The position numbers and the translations under genes are program-made. A stretch of DNA of 11,749 bases from an uncultured Bacillota bacterium. Its GTDB lineage: Bacteria > Bacillota > Clostridia > Tissierellales > Tissierellaceae. Of this stretch, positions 5,730-11,749 are shown piece by piece; position 1 is the first letter of the stretch; each line of letters starts with the position of its first letter. The notes under the pieces are model-generated. The model searched no databases. It was not told where the DNA came from and saw only the letters and a program-made list of their open reading frames with translations. The DNA lies in the NCBI GenBank assembly GCA_937951995.1, contig CALGAG010000167.1, positions 1 to 11,749 of the forward strand, read 5' to 3'.

Positions 5730-8700
5730 TTAATTCTTGCTAAGTTCAATTCCCGTCTCTTCTCCGTTAAGGTCCTGCTTTTCAAGGCCGGTGTCCTCAA
5801 CGAACTGGACATCAGTTGCCAGGGTCTCTGACTTTATGAATTCCTCGTATTCTGACACAGCTTCCTTGATTGCATGGCTTCCGTTGTACCTGATGGTTAT
5901 TGTATCAAGTATCTCATATCCGTTTGACTTTCTCATCTGCTGAACCTTTGACACGAACTCCCTTGCATAGCCTTCGTTGAGAAGCTCTGGTGTAAGTGTG
6001 GTATCCAGGATCACAAAGAGGTTGTTCTCCATGACCACGTTGAAGCCTTCCTTGGATGAGATCGATGTCTGTACAAGGTCGTTGTTTATTTCAAACTCTT
6101 CCCCATCCAGGTTCATCTTGATGACTTCCCCGTTTTCAAGCTTGGCAACAGCCTCGGCTGCATCAAGTTCTGATAGGGCCTTTCCAAATGCCTTGACCTT
6201 GGAGCCTAGGACAGGGCCTGCAACCTTGAAGTTAGGCTTCAGTGAGAAGTTCATGAACTGTGAAAGGTCCTTCTCAAAGACTACCTCCTTGACGTTCAAT
6301 TCCTCCTTGATAAGTGGAATAAGGTCGGATATCTTGGATTCGTACTTGCCATCTATCACAACTTCCCCAAGTGGCTGTCTGACCTTGATTCTTACATTCT
6401 CCCTTGATGCCCTTCCAAGGGTTACAAGGTTTCTTACAAGGTCCATCTTCTCCTCCAGTTCCTTGTCTATCAGGTCAGGCTTGGACTCTGGATAGAAGTC
6501 TATGTGGACTGACTCCTTGCCTGTAAGGTTTCTGTATAGCTCCTCTGAGATAAATGGAACAAATGGTGCTATAAGCTTGCACACATCCACAAGTATCTCG
6601 TAGGTTGTATTGTAGACGGCCTTCTTGTCATCGTCCATCTCCGTTGACCAGAATCTTCTTCTATTCCTTCTGATATACCAGTTTGAAAGGTCCTCGATCA
6701 CAAATTCCTGGATTGCCCTAACAACCCTTGTAAGCTCAAACTCGTCCATGTTGGCCTTTGAGTTTTCTATCAGGGTGTTGAACTTTGAAAGGATCCATCT
6801 GTCTATTTCCGGTCTATCCTGGTAAGGCACGAAGAAGTCCTCCGGATTTATCCCATCTGTATTTGCATACATTGAGAAGAAGTTGTATACGTTTCTTATG
6901 CTTCTGAAGAACTTGGACTCTACCTCCTTAAGTCCATCCTCGTCAAATTTAGTCGGTGTCCATGGTGGTGATACATGGATCAGGTACCATCTCAGGACGT
7001 CTGCACCGTAGTCGTCAAACAGTCTGAATGGATCAACTGTGTTTCCTCTGGACTTGGACATCTTCTTTCCATTCTTGTCCAGCACCAGGTCATTGACCAG
7101 CACGTTTCTGTATGGCGACTGTCCCTTCACAAAGGTAGATATTGCGATCAGTGAGTAGAACCATCCTCTTGTCTGGTCGATACCCTCACAGATAAAGTCT
7201 GCAGGGAACAATGTATCGAAATCATCCTTGTGCTCAAATGGGTAGTGGTGCTGTGCAAATGGCATTGAACCACTGTCGAACCAGCAGTCGATAACTTCCT
7301 TTTCCCTTGTCATTGTTCCACCGCAATCAGGACACCTGAAGTGGATGTCATCCACATATGGTCTGTGGAGATCGATGTCCATTGTGACATGGTCCTCTAT
7401 TGCCTTGTCAATAAGGTCCTGCCTTGATCCAACGCTTTCAAGATGCCCGCAGTCGTCGCATCTCCAGATTGGGAATGGAGTCCCCCAGTATCTGTTTCTT
7501 GAAATTGCCCAGTCATTTACATTCTCAAGCCAGTTGCCAAATCTCTTCTCTCCGACAAACTCCGGGAACCAGTTGACAGTGTTGTTGTTCTCAACCAGCT
7601 TGTCCTTTAGTTTTGTCATCTCTATATACCATGATGGCTTTGCATAGTATAGAAGTGGCGTGCTGCATCTCCAGCAGTGTGGGTAGTTGTGGAGCATCTT
7701 CTCCTTCTTATAGAGCTTGTTGTTGTCTATCAGCCAGTGGATGATATCATGGTCTGCATCCATTACAAACTGGTCTGCCCATGGTGTCTCTGTGAACTTG
7801 CCTTCCTCTGATACAGGGTTTACAACGGGAAGGTTGTATTTTACCCCTGTGTTGTAGTCGTCCTCACCAAATGCCGGTGCCGAGTGGACGATTCCAGTTC
7901 CATCCTCAGTTGTTACATAGTCTCCCAGGGTTACGTAGAAGGCCTTGCCCTTAACGTCAATAAATGGAATAAGCTGGTCGTACTCCATGTATTCCAGGTC
8001 CTTGCCCGGCATTTCCTCAAGTATTTCATAGTCCTCCCCAAGAACCTTGTCTGCCAGGTCCTTGGACAGATAATATACCTCTTCGTCCTTCTTGACCTTG
8101 ATGTAGGTAAGGTCAGGGTGTACAGTGACGCATACGTTTGAAGGGAGGGTCCATGGGGTTGTTGTCCATGCAAGGATGTACTCGTCCTTGTCCTTTACCT
8201 TGAACTTGACTGTTACTGTTTCTGTCTTTATCTCCTCATACCCAAGTGCAACCTCGTGTGATGCAAGGCCTGTACCGCATCTTGAGCAGTATGGAAGTAT
8301 CTTGTGACCTTCATAGATGTAGCCTTCCTTGAAGAACTTGTCCAGAATCCACCATACAGATTCGATATAGTCGTTGTCAAGTGTGATATATGGGTCATCC
8401 AGGTCAATCAGGTATGCCATTCTCTCCGTCATTTCCCTCCAAAGCTTCTCGTAGGTGAATACGGATTCACGACATGCCTCGTTGAAATCCTTGATGCCCA
8501 TATTTTCAATGTCCTGCTTGTTGTGAAGGTTAAGCTTCTTCTCCACTTCGATCTCAACAGGCAGTCCATGGGTGTCCCATCCAGCCTTTCTCTTTACCTG
8601 GTAGCCCTGCATTGTCTTGTATCTGCATGTCAGGTCCTTCAAAGTCCTGGCCATAACGTGATGGATTCCAGGCTTGCCGTTGGCAGTGGGAGGTCCTTCG

Positions 8701-8834
8701 TAGAAAACATATGGGTTTTCCGGATCTCTTGATTCCACTGATTTGTGCAGAAGGTCAATCTCTTTCCAGTAGTCGGATATTTTCTGTTCCCTATCCTTTA
8801 CCGGTTCATTTGATAATTCATTAAACCTTTTCAC
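5730..8834 (-). CDS. ileS: Isoleucyl-tRNA synthetase, type 2 (IleS2-like), with GIHH signature
   Basis: This enzyme charges tRNA-Ile with isoleucine in the cytoplasm. The 1034-residue chain carries the class I catalytic core in two parts, with the CP1 editing domain at roughly 200-400 (WTTTPWTLPSN at 223-233, GTGIVHSAPAFGEDD at 312-326), DWAISRNRYWG (441-451), WFDSGS (518-523), the KMSKS loop (591-595) and an anticodon-binding region from about 675. Cysteine pairs C183/C186, C387/C390, C459/C462 and C501/C504 are likely zinc sites. The length, N-terminus (YEGPPTANGKPG) and C-terminus fit the eukaryote-like type 2 group. The HIGH motif position reads GIHH (56-59), with first and third residues swapped relative to H-x-G-H. 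The start is GTG at 8834: an in-frame TAA lies directly before it, and the product then begins MKRFNELSNEPV. An isoleucine T-box leader controls expression. Confidence 0.97.
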   Translation of the reverse strand: MKRFNELSNEPVKDREQKISDYWKEIDLLHKSVESRDPENPYVFYEGPPTANGKPGIHHVMARTLKDLTCRYKTMQGYQVKRKAGWDTHGLPVEIEVEKKLNLHNKQDIENMGIKDFNEACRESVFTYEKLWREMTERMAYLIDLDDPYITLDNDYIESVWWILDKFFKEGYIYEGHKILPYCSRCGTGLASHEVALGYEEIKTETVTVKFKVKDKDEYILAWTTTPWTLPSNVCVTVHPDLTYIKVKKDEEVYYLSKDLADKVLGEDYEILEEMPGKDLEYMEYDQLIPFIDVKGKAFYVTLGDYVTTEDGTGIVHSAPAFGEDDYNTGVKYNLPVVNPVSEEGKFTETPWADQFVMDADHDIIHWLIDNNKLYKKEKMLHNYPHCWRCSTPLLYYAKPSWYIEMTKLKDKLVENNNTVNWFPEFVGEKRFGNWLENVNDWAISRNRYWGTPFPIWRCDDCGHLESVGSRQDLIDKAIEDHVTMDIDLHRPYVDDIHFRCPDCGGTMTREKEVIDCWFDSGSMPFAQHHYPFEHKDDFDTLFPADFICEGIDQTRGWFYSLIAISTFVKGQSPYRNVLVNDLVLDKNGKKMSKSRGNTVDPFRLFDDYGADVLRWYLIHVSPPWTPTKFDEDGLKEVESKFFRSIRNVYNFFSMYANTDGINPEDFFVPYQDRPEIDRWILSKFNTLIENSKANMDEFELTRVVRAIQEFVIEDLSNWYIRRNRRRFWSTEMDDDKKAVYNTTYEILVDVCKLIAPFVPFISEELYRNLTGKESVHIDFYPESKPDLIDKELEEKMDLVRNLVTLGRASRENVRIKVRQPLGEVVIDGKYESKISDLIPLIKEELNVKEVVFEKDLSQFMNFSLKPNFKVAGPVLGSKVKAFGKALSELDAAEAVAKLENGEVIKMNLDGEEFEINNDLVQTSISSKEGFNVVMENNLFVILDTTLTPELLNEGYAREFVSKVQQMRKSNGYEILDTITIRYNGSHAIKEAVSEYEEFIKSETLATDVQFVEDTGLEKQDLNGEETGIELSKN

Positions 8835-8841
8835 TTATCAT
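8821..8841 (-). other. Out-of-frame six-codon mini-ORF overlapping the ileS start
   Basis: An ATG at 8841 lies four bases after AGGAGG (8851-8846) and opens a six-codon frame (MISEKV) ending TAA within ileS codons 3-5. The true GTG start at 8834 lies inside it, 11 bases from the same Shine-Dalgarno site. It may be chance, or it may tune initiation at the GTG codon. Confidence 0.25.
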
Positions 8842-8860
8842 CTCTCCTCCTTGTAAAATG

Positions 8861-8890
8861 CAAAAATCCCTAAGTCAATTAGACTTAGGG
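8861..8890 (-). terminator. T-box regulated terminator of the ileS leader
   Basis: CCCTAAGTC (8890-8882) pairs with GACTTAGGG (8876-8868) across a TAATT loop, and a flanking T-A pair extends the stem to ten. TTTTT follows immediately. It lies just after the T-box sequence and is the intrinsic terminator that uncharged tRNA would prevent from forming. Confidence 0.9.
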
Positions 8891-9092
8891 ACGAAAATTC
8901 CGCGGTACCACCCAAATTACAGGATCACTCCTGTCGCTTCATTAAAGTTTAACGTCTTCACGTGACCCCTTACTGTTTTCAGGTGTCAAGCTTACAGGTG
9001 ATCTTCAATAATCCTTCCATGGCGACATTCCACCTCGCTGCCACCTCTCTAGAATGGTCCGGATTATCTACTGTCCTGATCATAGCCTTTAT
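8861..9092 (-). promoter_or_regulatory. Isoleucine T-box riboswitch leader
   Basis: The conserved T-box sequence GGGTGGTACCGCGGA lies at 8913-8899, just before the terminator hairpin. Its TGGT would pair with a tRNA acceptor end having discriminator A, as in tRNA-Ile. Stem I is recognisable: CAGGACAGTAGATAATCC on the 5' side (near 9078-9061), the AGAGAGG and GGTGGAA distal motifs, and TTGAAGATCACCTG on the 3' side. The specifier codon is ATC at 9002-9000, set in the usual GAA-R-codon-A context and flanked by the CAGG/CCTG stem. ATC codes for isoleucine and so agrees with the downstream gene. When uncharged tRNA-Ile binds, the antiterminator forms and ileS is transcribed. The GATCCTGTAA-containing stem just before the T-box sequence is typical of this class. 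Confidence 0.96.
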
Positions 9093-9111
9093 TTGTTTAC
9101 ACTTGTTTAAT

Positions 9112-9140
9112 AATATATAGGATTTACAGGCTTTTGTCAA
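9112..9140 (-). promoter_or_regulatory. Strong sigma-A promoter of the T-box/ileS unit
   Basis: A perfect TTGACA (9140-9135), a 17-base spacer and TATATT (9117-9112) make the best promoter in the window. The -35 box includes the TGA stop codon of the upstream dehydrogenase-like gene. Transcription should start near 9105, shortly before stem I of the T-box. Confidence 0.8.
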
Positions 9141-10435
9141 GAAGTTGTTTGCTGATTTTGAAGCTGTCTAAGCTTGTAAATCTCAGTGTTCGTATCAAGT
9201 TCAACCATGCCGTTTGTGATGAATTGGTCCTTCATGATATCCACCTTTGCCCTGGCGTTTCTGTTTATCAGTCCGATTGGCAGGAGGTCCTCCTCCTTGG
9301 CCTTTGTATACTCCTCTATGCTTCCATAGACGGTCTCCTCACCAATGCCGTCAAAGTACTCGCCCTTCTTCATGTCCTTCTTGGCCCTTGTTATGACCTC
9401 TGCAACAGGCCTGTCACCAATTGGGACTATTGATGGTTCCCTGTAGATATGGGCTTTTGCGATAGTTATGGGTGTCTCCAGGCTTGTGAGATGATATGGC
9501 CTGAAGAGCACGTAGTTTGGTCCATCCCCCATCTTGAGAAACTTCATCTCGTGGTGGACCTGGGGAAGGTCTGTCGTGACTATAGCATAGACCCCAGGGG
9601 CAGCTCCGAAGGCAAAGTCAACTATTCCATACCTGTTCAGGATTCCACCCTGACTCTTTAGGCTGTAAACCTTGGACAGCTCCTCCACAGTCGTGTTTGG
9701 ACCATGTCCTCCCCTTACATCCGGTACAAAGCCTGACGCATTGGCCATGGCAGCCATTTCAACCATTGTATTGGTACCGTCGATAAAGGAGGCTAGTCTC
9801 AGTGGCTTGAGCCCGGATTTTTCAGCCTTTTCACGGACCATCTGCGGAGTCACATGGTGGTCCAGGGGATTGTTCTTGCCCTTTCCAAGGGCAAGTACTT
9901 CAAAGCCTGTAGCCACGGCAAAATCGTACAGCTCCATGACCGCCCCCGGCTCATCTCCTGCAGAGCCTGTATAGACCACTCCCTCCTGCCTGGCAAGACG
10001 GTTAAGGTAGGGTCCGACCACAACATCAGATTCCACGTTTAGCATGACTATGTCCTTTCCCTGCATGATTGAGGTTGTTGCAATCCTTGCACCTGTATCC
10101 GGAACTCCTGTGGCATCCACCACAACATCTGTCATTCCGGCCCTGACGGCCATGTCCCACAGGTCTGTGGCCACAAATTTACCTGCCCTTACTGCATTGT
10201 CTATATCACTTGTATTTCTTGCTATTACAATATCCGACTTGTGGATTCCAGCCATTGTATAGGCATCCACGCAATCCTGGACCTTGTTGCTGACAACAAC
10301 TGCTGGTGTCATCCCATCAACCCGCATCAGCTGACTGACAAGTCCCTTACCCATTAGTCCTGCCCCTACAAGACAGACCTTGATTGGGTTATTGCTTTCC
10401 TCCAGCTCGCCTAGCCTTTTTCTTAATCCAAACAT
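9137..10435 (-). CDS. COG4091-type NAD(P)-binding dehydrogenase-like protein with C-terminal SAF domain
   Basis: The 432-residue product fits the group annotated as predicted homoserine dehydrogenase with a C-terminal SAF domain. A Rossmann domain begins with IKVCLVGAGLMGKGL (18-32), followed by VVDATG (105-110) and AGDEPGAVMELY (159-170). The middle region has FIDGTNTMVEMAAMANASG (217-235), which resembles the substrate domain of homoserine dehydrogenase-like enzymes. The final part (about 340-425), including PIGLINRNARAKVDIMKD, resembles an SAF domain, a fold found in sugar-acid enzymes and flagellar FlgA. The substrate is not known to me; a sugar acid or branched polyol derivative is possible for this group. 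GGAGG lies seven bases or so before the ATG. Its stop codon is embedded in the ileS promoter. No neighbour in the window hints at a pathway. No signal peptide is visible. Confidence 0.8.
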   Translation of the reverse strand: MFGLRKRLGELEESNNPIKVCLVGAGLMGKGLVSQLMRVDGMTPAVVVSNKVQDCVDAYTMAGIHKSDIVIARNTSDIDNAVRAGKFVATDLWDMAVRAGMTDVVVDATGVPDTGARIATTSIMQGKDIVMLNVESDVVVGPYLNRLARQEGVVYTGSAGDEPGAVMELYDFAVATGFEVLALGKGKNNPLDHHVTPQMVREKAEKSGLKPLRLASFIDGTNTMVEMAAMANASGFVPDVRGGHGPNTTVEELSKVYSLKSQGGILNRYGIVDFAFGAAPGVYAIVTTDLPQVHHEMKFLKMGDGPNYVLFRPYHLTSLETPITIAKAHIYREPSIVPIGDRPVAEVITRAKKDMKKGEYFDGIGEETVYGSIEEYTKAKEEDLLPIGLINRNARAKVDIMKDQFITNGMVELDTNTEIYKLRQLQNQQTTS

Positions 10436-10483
10436 CTTATCCTCCTGCGCTGCTTGATTTTCATTCCATTTTACGCCATGAAT

Positions 10484-10512
10484 ATTTTAACATATTTAGT
10501 GTTCGATTTCAC
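10484..10512 (-). promoter_or_regulatory. Putative extended -10 promoter for the COG4091 gene
   Basis: TGTTAAAAT at 10492-10484 is an extended -10 element (TGn plus TAAAAT). GTGAAA (10512-10507) sits 17 bases upstream as a weak -35 box. The predicted start near 10477 leaves a leader of about 42 bases. No hairpin terminator is seen between the flavoprotein stop and this site, so read-through is also possible. Confidence 0.5.
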
Positions 10513-10522
10513 ATTAATTTGA

Positions 10523-11749
10523 TCAACTGATTGGAAGGATTCCAGCTGAAAGTCCGGCCAGGTATCCGCTTGACCAGGCCCACTGTAGATTGTAGCCTCC
10601 ACAGTCCCCGTCAACATCCAGAACCTCCCCTGCAAAGAAGAGTCCCTTTACTAGCCTTGATTCCATGGTGTCAGGGTCGATGTCTTTTGTTATTATCCCC
10701 CCGGCTGTTGTCTGGGCCTGTCCCCAGCCCTTATTGCCGGTAACTTGGAATTCCCAGCCGGTAAGCAGGTCTGCCAGGGCACTAATCTCCCTGTTTTCAA
10801 GTTTTCCAACGGCCTTGTACTTGTCAAGGTTCAGCTCCTTGATGATTGGGAGGATCAGCCTTTTGTTGATAAATCCAATGAGCCCAAACTCCAGGGTCCT
10901 TTCAGGCATGTTTTCAAACCTCTCCCTCAGGTATGAAAATACCTCATCCTTGGACTTTTCACTGATGATTGAGACCTTTACCCTAGTGTCCCTTCCAGCC
11001 TCCTGGGCACGGATGGCCTCCCTGCTGATCTGAAGTACGGGCGGTCCCGATATTCCATAGTCTGTGAAGAGAACATCCCCAAAGTCTTCCTTAATCGGAA
11101 GTCCATCGATATGGAGGGATACCCTTCCTACGAACTTTACACCGTTTATCTGCTTGAACTTGTCCCCTTCCAGCTTAAGCTGAACAAGGGCTGGCGTGAT
11201 ATTGTTTGTACCATGCCCCAGAGGCTTCACGAGGCTGTAGCCGTTGCCGTCTGACCCGCTTACAGGCATTGCCTTGCCTCCGGTTGTCAAAACCACCCTG
11301 TGGGCTTCTATGGCCTCTCCCGTTTTCAGCCTTATGATAAAGTTCTTCTTTTTTGTTATCTCAACCACATATGAATCAGTAAGGACTTCAACCCCCGTCC
11401 TCTCCATCTCGTATCTCAGGACATCAAGCATGGACGAACTCTGGAAGGAAAGGGGGAAAATCTTACCGTCTCCCTCGTTTGCAGGTGTGATTCCAAGCTT
11501 CTCGAAAAAGTCCAGTGTCTGGTCCCTGCCAAACTTTTCCATCACCATCTCTATAAACTGGTGGTCCTCTCCATGGAGAAAATCCATCCTCATATTCTCA
11601 TTTGTGTAGTTGCATCTACCGTTGCCTGTTGCAAGAAGCTTCTTGCCCACCCGATCGTTCCTTTCCAGTAGTACAACCCGGGCGCCTGTGTAGGCACAGT
11701 TTATTGCAGCCATCATGCCGGAGGCTCCCCCTCCGATTATTGCAACCTT
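10523..11749 (-). CDS. BaiN/HI0933-family FAD-dependent oxidoreductase (5' end cut by window)
   Basis: The reading frame stays open to the last base, and the bases before the first ATG (11716) encode KVAIIGGGASG, the start of the FAD-binding Rossmann motif. The gene therefore begins just outside the window and the ATG at 11716 is internal. About 408 residues are visible, nearly the full family length. Family marks are VVLLERN, KKLLATGNGRCNYTN, the mid-protein FTDYGISGPPVLQIS and the C-terminal block AGGIITKDID with GLFFAGEVLDVDGDCGGYNLQ and AWSSGYLAG, which closes the FAD site. The family (HI0933/YhiN/BaiN) binds FAD and probably NAD(P)H. One member was linked to bile-acid 7-dehydroxylation, but most have no proven substrate, so no specific reaction is assigned. 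It is followed, after an 87-base gap, by the COG4091 gene on the same strand. Confidence 0.93.
   Translation of the reverse strand, partial: KVAIIGGGASGMMAAINCAYTGARVVLLERNDRVGKKLLATGNGRCNYTNENMRMDFLHGEDHQFIEMVMEKFGRDQTLDFFEKLGITPANEGDGKIFPLSFQSSSMLDVLRYEMERTGVEVLTDSYVVEITKKKNFIIRLKTGEAIEAHRVVLTTGGKAMPVSGSDGNGYSLVKPLGHGTNNITPALVQLKLEGDKFKQINGVKFVGRVSLHIDGLPIKEDFGDVLFTDYGISGPPVLQISREAIRAQEAGRDTRVKVSIISEKSKDEVFSYLRERFENMPERTLEFGLIGFINKRLILPIIKELNLDKYKAVGKLENREISALADLLTGWEFQVTGNKGWGQAQTTAGGIITKDIDPDTMESRLVKGLFFAGEVLDVDGDCGGYNLQWAWSSGYLAGLSAGILPIS

Noticed and set aside
5977..6495. A 172-codon plus-strand open frame inside ileS
   Set aside because: It is serine- and leucine-rich low-information sequence from the complement of ileS codons, with no initiation signals.
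8304..8732. A 142-codon plus-strand open frame inside ileS
   Set aside because: It is entirely antisense to a well-conserved catalytic region of ileS, has no ribosome site and no recognisable domain.
8841..9136. A small protein gene between the COG4091 gene and ileS
   Set aside because: The stretch is fully explained by a promoter, T-box stem I, antiterminator and terminator.
10436..10522. A terminator or small RNA between the flavoprotein and COG4091 genes
   Set aside because: No hairpin with a T tract is visible; only promoter-like elements and a Shine-Dalgarno site are supported.

Overview
The window looks like a core-genome segment of a Gram-positive anaerobe-type Bacillota, most likely in the Clostridia/Tissierellia part of the phylum. 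The reasons are the T-box leader ahead of ileS, strong AGGAGG ribosome binding sites, an extracellular barnase/barstar pair, AGG-rich arginine codons and coding DNA of moderate GC (about 45% where I counted) that avoids CpG. The genus cannot be fixed from this piece. All genes but one (sfsA) lie on the minus strand.

Layout in minus-strand transcription order, high to low coordinates. First comes the 5'-truncated end of a BaiN/HI0933-family flavoprotein (10523 to the window edge). Next is a COG4091 NAD(P)-binding/SAF-domain dehydrogenase-like protein (9137-10435) with its own extended -10 promoter. A promoter whose -35 box covers that gene's stop codon then starts an isoleucine T-box leader (about 8861-9105) and ileS (5730-8834), a type-2 isoleucyl-tRNA synthetase. 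ileS converges on plus-strand sfsA (5005-5703), with a shared perfect 11-bp hairpin between them. sfsA diverges from a six-gene minus-strand run: lipoprotein barnase, barstar, a YbaN/DUF454 membrane protein, a Sir2 deacylase, a class I methyltransferase with a CCQH motif, and guaA. The last four are tightly packed (gaps of -1 to +15 bases) and have a likely promoter of their own just after barstar.

The first 218 bases, downstream of guaA, differ from the rest. They are CpG-rich, about 52% GC, full of short hairpins and without a supportable gene. Because the 3' end of guaA is a known integration site for genomic islands, this may be the edge of an integrated element, but the window ends too soon to tell.

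Most of the window is housekeeping: GMP synthesis, tRNA charging, protein deacylation. The parts most worth a second look are: (1) the ATP-site signature of IleS, which reads G-I-H-H where canonical enzymes have H-x-G-H, an arrangement linked to extreme mupirocin resistance in some type-2 IleS; (2) the barnase, whose active-site set is complete but which is predicted to be lipid-anchored and is translationally coupled to its inhibitor; (3) the foreign-looking tail after guaA. I do not see evidence for a wholly new multi-gene system.
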